This document shows, piece after piece, positions 21,982 to 30,629 of a stretch of DNA of 33,499 nt. Origin of the DNA: Anaerolineaceae bacterium (GTDB lineage Bacteria > Chloroflexota > Anaerolineae > Anaerolineales > E44-bin32); NCBI GenBank assembly GCA_020350285.1, contig CP070708.1:2459493-2492991 (forward strand). The letters run 5' to 3'. Numbering within the stretch: the first letter of the stretch is position 1; every line of letters begins with the position of its first letter. The notes under the pieces are model-generated. The model was not told the origin of the DNA, ran no database searches, and saw only the letters and a program-made list of their open reading frames with translations. Made by a program: the position numbers and the translations under genes.

Positions 21982-22069
21982 CCGAGGGGGAGGGGAAAGA
22001 CCTCGGCGCGGTAGGGTGTAAAGCACTCTCATCGATGAAGATAAGCCCGACTTCGCTAGAGGTCGGGCT
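21982..22069 (+). promoter_or_regulatory. Structured leader with two hairpins, the second terminator-like
   Basis: The first hairpin pairs CCGAGG (21982-21987) with CCTCGG (22001-22006) around a purine-rich loop. The second pairs AGCCCGAC (22044-22051) with GTCGGGCT (22062-22069) and is followed by GTTGATTTTGATTGTTT, a loose U-rich run. It ends 30 bases before the proposed GTG. It may be a terminator for the membrane-protein gene at 20804-21805, or an attenuator. It matches no riboswitch I know. Confidence 0.4.
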
Positions 22070-22099
22070 GTTGATTTTGATTGTTTCATAGATGAACAA

Positions 22100-24526
22100 G
22101 TGAAAGCCTTGAGCACCGGTCTTCGCTTACCCGAGAAAAACGAAGGATACGGTGAAGAGTTGAGCAGCCAAGGGCTCAAAAGGATTACCTTCTTATTTAT
22201 CGCAGCAGGCCTGCTGTCTTCCCTATTACTCAAAACGGATACAGCCTTTGCCCAGAAAGCTATGGTTCAGGAAGACCTTGAACTGGCGAGACTGTATGCT
22301 CCGGTTCTTTATTTCCACCCTTCTGAATTGTTCCGCCCGCAATCCGTGGACGTGATGGTGAACACGGCCAGGTTGCGTCAGACACGTCGAGAATGGATAG
22401 ACATCAATGTATTGACCCATGTGTCCTTGTCCGATCTGTTCAGCTACAAAGACGGTAGCTACCACCTCGATGTCTGGTTCAGCGACGAGGGGGCATCAGA
22501 TTATAAGAATTATTCCGCTCACCGAGCTTACTACCAATCCGTACTTTCACCGCAAGCGGGGGGACCGCCGATCGTCGCCTACGCTCATGTGGTGCGTGAC
22601 GAAAACCTTCAACAAATCGTCCTTCAATACTGGCTTTTCTATTACTACAACGATTGGTTTAACAAACACGAAGGCGATTGGGAGATGGTTCAGGTGGTCC
22701 TGAGTGCATCCGGGGAACCTGAGTGGGTCGTGCTTAGTCAACATCATGGAGGCACTCGCCGACCTTGGACCCAGGTGAGGATTGAGGAAGAAACTCACCC
22801 AGCAGTTTATGTCGCGCTCGGATCCCATGCGAACTACTTCTGGGGTGATGAAGTTTATCCCAACGGCACAAAAGTTGGTAATGTGCAGGTCGAGATCATG
22901 GACCGTACTGGGACATTTGACCGGATCGTCCCTGAGGTGAGAATGATTCCTGATCGAGAAGTTGTAGAGGGTGATCCTGATGGATGGTCTGGATTAGAGT
23001 GGCTGCCCTTTCGAGGAAATTGGGGTGAAATAGCCCCACACAGCGACTTCAGCGGTCCGCTAGGTCCTGCTGAAAAAGGGTCTCAGTGGGAGCAGCCATA
23101 CGCGTGGGGTATGAGCCAGCCACTGGACCTCGAAACCTGGTATCAGAACCGGTTATGCGTGGAAGTGAAGGGAGATGGGGCTGAGAGAGCCCAGGTGACG
23201 TTACGTCTGTATAATGGACAAGCGCTACCGTCGTTAGAGTCGTTAGGGAATGTTGCCCTGCTCCACGCTGATCCCCCTTCGGGAAAGGCCATCATAGGTG
23301 AGATTGAGATCCCAGCCGTTTCACCCTACCAGATATTGGTTACCTGGCCTAATCCCGAAGAATCTGAGGTTACTCGTTTCGTTTTTATGGACATCCCCCC
23401 AAGTGTATCGGGCCGCACTGTTCTTACAATGATGGAAGATGGTCTTCCTGAGCTTCGTGTCCCTGGTCTAGATTATGCTTTGATGCCCAGAAAGCTTGAG
23501 ACCTTGCCTGCGACTTGGGACGCTCCCGATTTGGTATGGGTGGCTGGCATTCTACCCGCCACTGATGTGGTGAGAGGCGTGAGTATTTGTTTGTTGGCAG
23601 GCCTGCTTCCCACACTGATCTACGCGATCGTACTTTACTATTCCGACAGATACGAGAGAGAGCCGAAGGCACTGATCGCAGCCGCCTTCTTCTGGGGTGC
23701 ATGGCCGGCGCTTCTGATAGCGATCATTGTCCGGGTGTTCTTTCAGTTACCGGTTGACCTGATAGGATCGCAGGCAATCGAGGCAGTACGCGCGGGGTTG
23801 GTCACCCCACTTATCGAGGAGGCATTGAAAGGTGTCGCCGTCATCTTGATCCTTGTGCTCTACCGCAAGGAGTTTGATAACGTGTTGGATGGCCTTCTTT
23901 ACGGAGCCATGGTTGGATTCGGATTCGCGATGACGGGCAACACGTTGAGTTACTTAGGGGCATTTCTCTTGAGGGGGTTCTCGGGATTAAGCAGTACGAT
24001 TTTCATTCAAGGTGTGATCTACGGCCTCAATCACGGCGTCTACAGTGCGATCTTTGGGGCTGGGCTGGGCTATGCTCGAATAGCGAAGGAAAAATGGCAC
24101 CGCTGGGCTGTGCCATTCGCAGCATTTGTGCTTGCCGTATTAAGCCATGGCCTTCACGATCTTGTCCTTCATATGGCCTTGGGGATGAATCTGCTAACGG
24201 TGGCGCTAACTTGGGGGGGTATCCTCCTGGTGGCGTTGGTCATGCTCTGGTCACTGAGGCGTCAACAACAGTGCCTGCAGACGGAGTTGGTAGGGGAGAT
24301 ACCGGACGATCTTTACCGCACACTCACTGAGCGAGGCGGTCGGAGTCGGGCATGTTGGCGAGCCCTGCGCAAGGATGGTATCGGCGCTCTGCGCCTTGAG
24401 ATGCGACTTCATCGACAATGCACCGAACTAGCCTTCAAGAAGATGCAGCATAAGTCTCGACCGGAAGAAGCCGGCGTGCTTGAAGAAGCGGACCGTCTCA
24501 GGGTGGAGATCAAGGCGATCATATAA
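22100..24526 (+). CDS. Fusion of a Vps62-type domain with a PrsW-type intramembrane protease
   Basis: This is an 808-residue protein. The GTG at 22100 is the first in-frame start but has no clear Shine-Dalgarno; a later TTG cannot be excluded. Residues ~27-51 are a signal or TM segment ending AFA. Residues ~60-300 match the Vps62/DUF946 domain: YAPVLYFHPSELFRPQSVDV (Tyr66 on), NKHEGDWEMVQVVL, PAVYVALGSHANYF and WGEIAPHSDFSGPLGP. Residues ~300-490 look like beta-rich linker domains. Residues ~495-740 form a multi-TM PrsW-type domain with the putative metalloprotease motifs LIEEALKG (Glu573, Glu574), GLNHGVYSA (His645) and LSHGLHDL (His683, His686). The last ~70 residues are a charged cytoplasmic helical tail. 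The Vps62 part is expected outside the cell and the protease in the membrane. Confidence 0.88.
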   Translation: MKALSTGLRLPEKNEGYGEELSSQGLKRITFLFIAAGLLSSLLLKTDTAFAQKAMVQEDLELARLYAPVLYFHPSELFRPQSVDVMVNTARLRQTRREWIDINVLTHVSLSDLFSYKDGSYHLDVWFSDEGASDYKNYSAHRAYYQSVLSPQAGGPPIVAYAHVVRDENLQQIVLQYWLFYYYNDWFNKHEGDWEMVQVVLSASGEPEWVVLSQHHGGTRRPWTQVRIEEETHPAVYVALGSHANYFWGDEVYPNGTKVGNVQVEIMDRTGTFDRIVPEVRMIPDREVVEGDPDGWSGLEWLPFRGNWGEIAPHSDFSGPLGPAEKGSQWEQPYAWGMSQPLDLETWYQNRLCVEVKGDGAERAQVTLRLYNGQALPSLESLGNVALLHADPPSGKAIIGEIEIPAVSPYQILVTWPNPEESEVTRFVFMDIPPSVSGRTVLTMMEDGLPELRVPGLDYALMPRKLETLPATWDAPDLVWVAGILPATDVVRGVSICLLAGLLPTLIYAIVLYYSDRYEREPKALIAAAFFWGAWPALLIAIIVRVFFQLPVDLIGSQAIEAVRAGLVTPLIEEALKGVAVILILVLYRKEFDNVLDGLLYGAMVGFGFAMTGNTLSYLGAFLLRGFSGLSSTIFIQGVIYGLNHGVYSAIFGAGLGYARIAKEKWHRWAVPFAAFVLAVLSHGLHDLVLHMALGMNLLTVALTWGGILLVALVMLWSLRRQQQCLQTELVGEIPDDLYRTLTERGGRSRACWRALRKDGIGALRLEMRLHRQCTELAFKKMQHKSRPEEAGVLEEADRLRVEIKAII

Positions 24527-24625
24527 GCGGATGACTCCTGTTGGTCTATGTAGAACAGGTTTACGTTGAGAAGCTATCCTGAACCAATCCATGGCTTAAA
24601 GACCTAATCAACGGTGCTTCGTCTC

Positions 24626-25405
24626 ATGGGAGATTCAACTAGTCTGACATACATCGGCCATGCCACAGTGCTCATTGAGATGAACGGGGTCCGTGTATTG
24701 ACCGATCCACTCCTTCGTGACAGAGCAGGTTTCCTACGCCGTTGTGAAGCGCCTATTGACCCGGAATCCTATCAAGACATCGATGCCATCCTCATCTCCC
24801 ATCTTCACATGGATCATATGGATTTGCCTTCGTTGCGGTTAATGGATCATGAAACGCGCTTGATCGTACCACGTGGTGCGGCACATATTCTGCGAAACGT
24901 TGGGTTTCAACAGATCGAGGAAGTGGTGACCGATGACTCGATCCACATCGGTTCGTTAATCATCCGGTCTACTTACGCCGAACATGTACGTTCACGTTAT
25001 CCGCTTGGTCCCATGGCCGAGTGTTTGGGTTATGTCATTCGCGGCTCGCACAAAGTGTATTTTGCGGGTGATACTGATCTCTTTCAAGGGATGGAAGATC
25101 TTGCGAATGATCTCGATGTGGCGCTGCTTCCGGTGTGGGGATGGGGGCCGACGATCCGTGGGCTCCATATGAATCCTTACCGTGCGGCTCAAGCCTTAAC
25201 ACTCTTACGACCTCGCATGGCAATCCCTGTTCATTGGGGGACGATGGCCCCGTTGGGCCTAGTATGGATGAGGCCTCCCTTTCTAACGCGGCCACCTCAA
25301 GATTTCGCTCGCTATGCTGTTCGATTAGCTCCCAAGGTGAAAGTTCAAATCCTCACGCCGGGGGGTTCTTTTGTGATGAATGGAGATTCTCACGATGCAC
25401 CTTAA
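24626..25405 (+). CDS. MBL-fold metal-dependent hydrolase
   Basis: This is a 259-residue protein from the ATG at 24626; a GTG four codons earlier is possible and neither has a strong ribosome site. The fold signature is clear: LTYIGHATVLIEMNGVRVLTDPLL, then HLHMDHMDL (the HxHxDH zinc site), AEHV, YFAGDTDLF and PVHWGTM. The pattern, including LLPVWGWG and HMNPYRAAQ, is that of the UlaG/RomA/NAPE-PLD-like group. Expected activity is hydrolysis of a phosphodiester or lactone; the substrate is unknown. Its last 11 bases overlap the next gene, so the pair is translated together. Confidence 0.9.
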   Translation: MGDSTSLTYIGHATVLIEMNGVRVLTDPLLRDRAGFLRRCEAPIDPESYQDIDAILISHLHMDHMDLPSLRLMDHETRLIVPRGAAHILRNVGFQQIEEVVTDDSIHIGSLIIRSTYAEHVRSRYPLGPMAECLGYVIRGSHKVYFAGDTDLFQGMEDLANDLDVALLPVWGWGPTIRGLHMNPYRAAQALTLLRPRMAIPVHWGTMAPLGLVWMRPPFLTRPPQDFARYAVRLAPKVKVQILTPGGSFVMNGDSHDAP

Positions 25406-27452
25406 CAAGTTGCGACATTTACGATGGAACCTGCGAATCGTGATCGTGTGGGTGATCGGGGCACTGGCTTGTCTTGTACTCGTGCTGCTGCTGCCTGGTA
25501 TTTCCTTTGATCGTTGGTTAACCGCCCTCATGGTGGCGTTGGTCTTTGGCCTTATCAATGCATGGATCAGACCCGTTCTGGTAACTTTGAATCTTTCGCG
25601 TAAATTGGTGCCCTTTGGGCTTGTAACGTTGGTATGTAATGGTTTGATGGTTTGGCTTGCCAGTGGAATCCTGCCCGGGATGTCCCTTAATGGCATATGG
25701 AATCCCGTTCTTTTTACACTAGGGATGAGCTTGATCAATGTCTCCTTCAGTGACATGCTTGCAATTGACGATGACGAATCGTATTACCGACACCTGATTT
25801 ATCACATCGCAAACCTAATCGGAGAACCTGAGAAGAGTGACAAGCCAGGCGTGATCTTTTTGGAAATTGACGGTCTATCCGAACCGGTGTTACGACGCGC
25901 TATCAAAGACGGAATAACACCGACACTCGCACGCTGGCTCGAGACGGGGAGTCATCAAATCATGCAATGGGAGTGCGATCTGTCGTCGCAGACCTCGGCC
26001 AGCCAAGCTGGCATACTCCTTGGCGACAATTATGACATCCCCGCATTTCGTTGGTACGAGAAAGATAAGAAGAAGAGGATGGTCTCTAATCACCCGTTCG
26101 ATACCGCAGAGATTGAGCGCAGACTATCGAAGGGGGAGGGATTGCTCTCGAGGGAAGGTGCTAGCCGAAGCAATCTCTTCTCTGGGGATGCACCCCAGGC
26201 GATCTTCACCTTCAGCACCATAGCTGACGTGACGAGGCACAGCAGTCAAGATTTCTATCCGCTGTTTATGGGACCATATAACTTTATCCGCGTGATTTTC
26301 CTCTTCCTGTGGGACATTGTGCTCGAGTTACGCGCGGCGAGGCGGCAACGGCGGCGTGACATCCGACCGCGCATCCATCGCGGGGGAAGCTACCCTTTGC
26401 TACGTGCCACAACGACGGTTATCCTTCGTGAATTGAATGTGTATATCTTGATCGGAGATATGATCGCCGGCGTTCCTTGTGTATATGCCACCTTTGTCGG
26501 GTACGACGAAGTCGCGCATCATTCGGGGGTCGAGCGTCCTGATGCGCTCGAGGTCTTGAAAAAGATCGACGAACAATTTGACCGGCTTGAAGATGTGGCT
26601 GAGTTAGCCCCCCGACCCTACCGCTTCGTCGTGCTCTCCGATCACGGCCAGAGTCAAGGAGCGACTTTCAAGCAGCGTTATGGGATGACGTTAGAAGAAT
26701 TGGTGAAGGAGTTGGTAACCGAAAAGCATACTGTTGAAGGTGTTGAGACGATAAGCGCAGGTTGGGGCAACATCAGTGTCTTCTTCACCGACCTGTTAAA
26801 CGACATCGTCCCGGGAAGCGAGCATTTTTCCTCGCGCCTGATACGTCGCTGGGCCAAAAACCGCTCTTATCTTGAACATGTCGTCCTTGGTCCCTATCGC
26901 GAACTCCTTGAGCGTTTTGGAATTGATGACGATCAATCTCCAGCGGAGGTTATGGTGCTCGCTTCTGGAAATCTAGGCCTGATTTATTTTACCGATTGGG
27001 ACGAGCGAATGAACCTCGAACAGATCAATGAAGCTTTCCCGAATGTCATCGAGGGACTAGCCCAACACGAGGGCATCGGTTTTATTCTCGTCCACTCCGA
27101 GGAGCATGGACCTTTAGCTATCGGAGCAAAAGGTGTCCATCACCTGGAAACGGGCAAGGTTGAAGGGGAAGACCCGTTGACCCACTTTGGTCCCAATGCG
27201 GCGATGCACCTCAAGCGTACGAGCAGCTTCCCGCATGTGGCGGACATCATGGTCAACAGCTTCTATGATCCTGAGACAGATGAGGTGGCCGCTTTCGAGG
27301 AATTGGTGGGTTCGCATGGTGGCATGGGTGGCGATCAGACGCTGCCGTTTGTGATGTTTCCAGCCACATGGGAAATCACGAAAGAGCCCATTATCGGTGC
27401 CACTGAATTGCATGCACAATTTATAGATTGGCTGGATCAGTACTCGGCGTGA
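25395..27452 (+). CDS. Holin-like membrane domain fused to an alkaline-phosphatase-type phosphodiesterase
   Basis: This is a 685-residue protein from ATG at 25395 (GGAG nine bases upstream), overlapping the hydrolase gene before it. Residues ~10-120 form four TM helices of the phage-holin 4 type, with FDRWLTALMVALVFGLINAWIRPVL and a repeated half, LPGMSLNGIWNPVLFTLGMSLIN. From ~155 is a phosphodiesterase of the alkaline-phosphatase superfamily: VIFLEIDGLSEPVL (first metal Asp), SSQTSASQAGILLG (candidate nucleophile Ser/Thr), VGYDEVAHHSG and LSDHGQSQGATF (metal ligands), and a late GSHGGMGGDQT. Despite the phage-holin name this is a chromosomal membrane enzyme. The likely substrate is a lipid-linked or polymer phosphate, unproven. 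Confidence 0.87.
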   Translation: MHLNKLRHLRWNLRIVIVWVIGALACLVLVLLLPGISFDRWLTALMVALVFGLINAWIRPVLVTLNLSRKLVPFGLVTLVCNGLMVWLASGILPGMSLNGIWNPVLFTLGMSLINVSFSDMLAIDDDESYYRHLIYHIANLIGEPEKSDKPGVIFLEIDGLSEPVLRRAIKDGITPTLARWLETGSHQIMQWECDLSSQTSASQAGILLGDNYDIPAFRWYEKDKKKRMVSNHPFDTAEIERRLSKGEGLLSREGASRSNLFSGDAPQAIFTFSTIADVTRHSSQDFYPLFMGPYNFIRVIFLFLWDIVLELRAARRQRRRDIRPRIHRGGSYPLLRATTTVILRELNVYILIGDMIAGVPCVYATFVGYDEVAHHSGVERPDALEVLKKIDEQFDRLEDVAELAPRPYRFVVLSDHGQSQGATFKQRYGMTLEELVKELVTEKHTVEGVETISAGWGNISVFFTDLLNDIVPGSEHFSSRLIRRWAKNRSYLEHVVLGPYRELLERFGIDDDQSPAEVMVLASGNLGLIYFTDWDERMNLEQINEAFPNVIEGLAQHEGIGFILVHSEEHGPLAIGAKGVHHLETGKVEGEDPLTHFGPNAAMHLKRTSSFPHVADIMVNSFYDPETDEVAAFEELVGSHGGMGGDQTLPFVMFPATWEITKEPIIGATELHAQFIDWLDQYSA

Positions 27453-27617
27453 GGAATATTCAGGACTGAACCAAAAATATAAATCGCTCGGGAAGCAATC
27501 GTCTGTCTGTTCTTGACCATGGTTCTCTTCTGTTGGTAGTCGATCGACCGGTATTTTCTGATGGATAAACCCTCTAGGAGGCAGGATTTTCCTATATTGA
27601 GGAAAGGGAAGAGTGAA

Positions 27618-28733
27618 ATGGATACATCAGAGGAGTTTTCATTCGAGAATGCTGATCCCTTCGCAAGATTTATCAGACATCGGCTAAATTGGTCACCATT
27701 GAAATACGGCATCGCAATACTGATCACCAACATCATGGTTAATGGTTACTTTGCCCTGCGTTACCGAGCCTTTGTAACTCAAACTGGCCCGCCGGGATTA
27801 TTTCAGGACCCGACGATATTGTTCGAGAGTTATGTCATGATGCCGGTCGTAGGTGGATTCTATATCTGGTCCATCCTTCGAATAGGCGCTCTTCTCCATC
27901 AACTCCATAGGTCCAATATTTTTGTAGAGGAGACCGGTCTTGAAAAATTGGCCCTGGTGGTTAAGCAAAGAATACAGAGCAGGGCGGCCTTGATCGTTTC
28001 ATTTATTATTGCCTCCATCGCCACATTTTTAACATTAGGGAAATACCTGGGTTGGTTTCGAGGGCCCGAAGCCGTAAGTTTTCTAAGCTATTCGAATATC
28101 CTCCCGTGGGTCAGATCTCCTTTATGGTTCTTGTCGATGTATGCGATCTGTTTTGGGCTGTTTAATATCGGTGTGACAATTATTACATTGCGCAGGGTAT
28201 TCAGAGATCATGCCATCAGGATATCTCCTTGGCATCCGGATAGATGTGGGGGGTTAAAGAGTATCAGTCAATACTCGATGATGCTTGGTTATGCCATCGC
28301 GGTTCTCGGAATTTTCCTGTCGATACAAACCATTCAAGAAATCCAAAGCGGCGTATTTCAAACTTCTTATCTAACTTGGTTCGGGCTTGCTGGTTATATC
28401 ATCTTGGCTCCCCTTGTTTTCTTCTTGCCATTAGGCACCGCGCATACAGCGATGCGAAACGCAAAGACGACTCACTTACTCGCTCTTTCTCATCAATTTG
28501 ATGCTCAGTACGAGTTGATCGTCGATTCACTCCAAGACGAAGATAGTGATATTGGATCGAACGCCGAGATGATCGAGCAGCTGCAAACCCTTTACAAGAT
28601 TACCGAGGATTTCATCATTTGGCCCTTTGATGTTGTCAATCTGAGAAGGTTCTTAACCATCACGTTAGCGCCGCTGTTACCAGGCGTCGCATCCGTGCTT
28701 TTTGAACTGATCAGGATATTTCTTGTGGAATAA
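27618..28733 (+). CDS. Multi-pass membrane protein with an HPDRCGG motif, unrecognised
   Basis: This is a 371-residue protein. The ATG at 27618 is chosen over 27561 because AGGGAAGAG lies just upstream. About seven hydrophobic segments are seen, with two amphipathic stretches. The loop ISPWHPDRCGGLKSISQYSMM resembles a motif that recurs in uncharacterised bacterial membrane proteins. The cytoplasmic-looking stretch after ~300 (MRNAKTTHLLALSHQFDAQYELIVDSLQ) is helical and acidic. No signature for transport or catalysis was found. It lies 165 bases after the phosphodiesterase gene on the same strand; the gap shows nothing I can name. Confidence 0.72.
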   Translation: MDTSEEFSFENADPFARFIRHRLNWSPLKYGIAILITNIMVNGYFALRYRAFVTQTGPPGLFQDPTILFESYVMMPVVGGFYIWSILRIGALLHQLHRSNIFVEETGLEKLALVVKQRIQSRAALIVSFIIASIATFLTLGKYLGWFRGPEAVSFLSYSNILPWVRSPLWFLSMYAICFGLFNIGVTIITLRRVFRDHAIRISPWHPDRCGGLKSISQYSMMLGYAIAVLGIFLSIQTIQEIQSGVFQTSYLTWFGLAGYIILAPLVFFLPLGTAHTAMRNAKTTHLLALSHQFDAQYELIVDSLQDEDSDIGSNAEMIEQLQTLYKITEDFIIWPFDVVNLRRFLTITLAPLLPGVASVLFELIRIFLVE

Positions 28734-28940
28734 CCAGTTTGAGATGCAGATCTAATGAGTCTTGATAAATCGGAAAGAATTTGCTTACACCTTACTGTCG
28801 AGTAATGGATGTAAATTAAATCCCCCTATCGTGTTTTTCCACATCATCACGGTATAGTAAGATCATTCAATAAGCAGCCTGATTCCACGGCATAAGACAG
28901 TATTAATCACTTTGAGTAGTTCCTGACCAGGAGGCGATCA

Positions 28941-30083
28941 ATGGGTCCCCTTAAAGGTGTGAAAGTCCTTGAGATTGCGAGCATAGGACCCGGCCCCTTC
29001 GCGGCCATGATGTTATCGGATATGGGCGCCGAGGTGCTTAGAATCGACCGGATCGTAGGAGAGAGTGAGGCCGATCTAGATAAGGCAGATAAGGACATCC
29101 TCAACCGTGGGCGCAAGAGCGTCAGCGTTGATCTGAAGAACCCCGCAGGGGTGGAGGTGATCCTTAGACTGGTTGAAGGGTCCGATGCCCTCATCGAGGG
29201 TTTCCGCCCCGGGGTCATGGAACGCCTCGGTCTGGGACCCGAGGTATGCCTCAAGCGCAATCCATCCCTCATATACGGACGCGTGACCGGCTGGGGTCAA
29301 GAAGGGCCTCTCTCACGGGCTGCGGGCCATGACATCAATTACATCGCCCTGGCAGGCGTGTTGTCCGCGATCGGTCGGTTCGATCAACCACCGGTACCAC
29401 CCCTCAACCTCCTCGGCGACTTCGGTGGGGGCGGTATGTTCTTGGCATTTGGTGTGGTTTGCGCGCTGGTTGAGCGGACCACAAGTGGCGAGGGTCAGGT
29501 TGTGGACGCTGCTATGGTGGACGGCGCGGCGATCTTGATGACCATGATCCATGGTCTCCGAGCCATGGGTGCTTGGAACCTGGAGCGAGGCACAAATCTA
29601 CTGGATACCGGAGCACCCTTTTACGAGACCTACGAATGTCGAGACGGCGAGTACATCTCCGTCGGTTCACTTGAACCCCAGTTCTACGATTTACTCATTA
29701 AGCTCACCGGGTTGGAAGGTGAGAAGCTTCCCGATCAGATGGACCGAGCGGCTTGGCCCGCACTAAAGGTTCGCATGGCACAGATCTTCAAATCCAAGAC
29801 TCGTGAGGAGTGGTGTGAATTGATGCAGGGCACAGATGTGTGCTTTGCACCTGTGCTGAACATGGACGAAGCCCACGAGCATCCTCATATGAAACATCGG
29901 GACACCTTTATTGAGATCTCCGACATCACACAACCAGCCCCAGCACCCCGCTTCAGCCGAACCACTCCTGAGGTTTCCCGCCCGCCTTCTCGCCCAGGTC
30001 AGCATACCGAGGAGGCCCTCAGCGAGTGGGGTTTCTCAAGGGAGGAGATCGCGGATCTTCGAGAGCGGAAGGCTGTGGCGTGA
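28941..30083 (+). CDS. Alpha-methylacyl-CoA racemase (CaiB/BaiF CoA-transferase family III)
   Basis: This is a 380-residue protein from the ATG at 28941 with AGGAGG six bases upstream. The start LKGVKVLEIASIGPGPFAAMMLSDMGAEVLRID is the family III signature. Instead of the transferase aspartate, the racemase residues are present: His130 in AAGHDINY, Asp160 in NLLGDFGGGG and Glu245 in VGSLEPQFY. These align with His126, Asp156 and Glu241 of the mycobacterial racemase. The expected reaction is inversion of the alpha carbon of 2-methylacyl-CoA esters, allowing branched-chain fatty acids to enter beta-oxidation. The stop codon falls in the first unit of heptad repeat C. Confidence 0.93.
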   Translation: MGPLKGVKVLEIASIGPGPFAAMMLSDMGAEVLRIDRIVGESEADLDKADKDILNRGRKSVSVDLKNPAGVEVILRLVEGSDALIEGFRPGVMERLGLGPEVCLKRNPSLIYGRVTGWGQEGPLSRAAGHDINYIALAGVLSAIGRFDQPPVPPLNLLGDFGGGGMFLAFGVVCALVERTTSGEGQVVDAAMVDGAAILMTMIHGLRAMGAWNLERGTNLLDTGAPFYETYECRDGEYISVGSLEPQFYDLLIKLTGLEGEKLPDQMDRAAWPALKVRMAQIFKSKTREEWCELMQGTDVCFAPVLNMDEAHEHPHMKHRDTFIEISDITQPAPAPRFSRTTPEVSRPPSRPGQHTEEALSEWGFSREEIADLRERKAVA

Positions 30084-30134
30084 AACGTGATGCGTGAGGC
30101 GTGAAACGTGAAGCGTGAAACGTGATGTGTGAGG
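30079..30134. repeat. Repeat family C: eight 7-bp units (CGTGANN)
   Basis: Eight consecutive heptads. Seven begin CGTGA and the last begins TGTGA. The TGA in the first unit (30081-30083) is the stop codon of the racemase gene. The family matches the array at 6606-6675. Confidence 0.8.
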
Positions 30135-30193
30135 GGATATCCGAAGCCGATTGATGGATGTAGGGTAAAGATGAAATTGGAAAGTAGGTTTTA

Positions 30194-30607
30194 ATGTCGC
30201 AAAATATTCCACAAACACATGAAGGACATAACCCATTCGGCGAACTTTTGGGTTTGAATTTCACCTCGCTCGAGGCAGGGCGCAGCCGATGTTCATTAGA
30301 AATTCGGGAAGACCTGTATAACCCCTATGGAGTTGTACATGGAGGGGTCATCTACTCCTTAGCGGATACGGGTATGGGAGGTGCTGTTTATTCCCGTCTA
30401 AAGGGTGATGAGCTTTGTTCTACAGTGGAGATCAAGATCGTCTATTTTCGGCCCGTGGTTTCGGGTACGCTCACCTGTGATTCGGAGGTCATTCGCAGGG
30501 GAAGGAGGCTCGCCTTTATTGAGTCAGAAATCCGGAGAGGCGACCGCCTGATCGCAAAGGCGACGGGGACTTTTTCGATCTTCAAGGCCGAAGGTGGGTT
30601 GGGATAA
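30194..30607 (+). CDS. PaaI-type hotdog thioesterase
   Basis: This is a 137-residue protein from the ATG at 30194 (TAGG five bases upstream, weak). The hotdog core is clear: NPYGVVHGGVIYSLADTGMGGAVYS, in which the HGG motif starts the central helix and Asp is the usual catalytic residue, then STVEIKIVYFRPVVSGTL and RRGRRLAFIESEI. Expected reaction is hydrolysis of an aryl or acyl-CoA thioester. It lies 110 bases after the racemase gene, on the same strand, so a joint role in acyl-CoA metabolism is plausible. Its 3' end is convergent with the sugar-dehydrogenase gene, 22 bases apart. Confidence 0.92.
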   Translation: MSQNIPQTHEGHNPFGELLGLNFTSLEAGRSRCSLEIREDLYNPYGVVHGGVIYSLADTGMGGAVYSRLKGDELCSTVEIKIVYFRPVVSGTLTCDSEVIRRGRRLAFIESEIRRGDRLIAKATGTFSIFKAEGGLG

Positions 30608-30629
30608 TTTTCCCTTTCTCTACCCACCT

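Noticed and set aside
25395..25760. Holin-like region as evidence of a prophage
   Set aside because: The holin-type helices are fused in frame to a phosphodiesterase and no phage structural, lysis or integrase genes are nearby.
30079..30134. Regular repeats as a possible CRISPR array
   Set aside because: The units are 7 bp with no spacers, and no cas gene is present.
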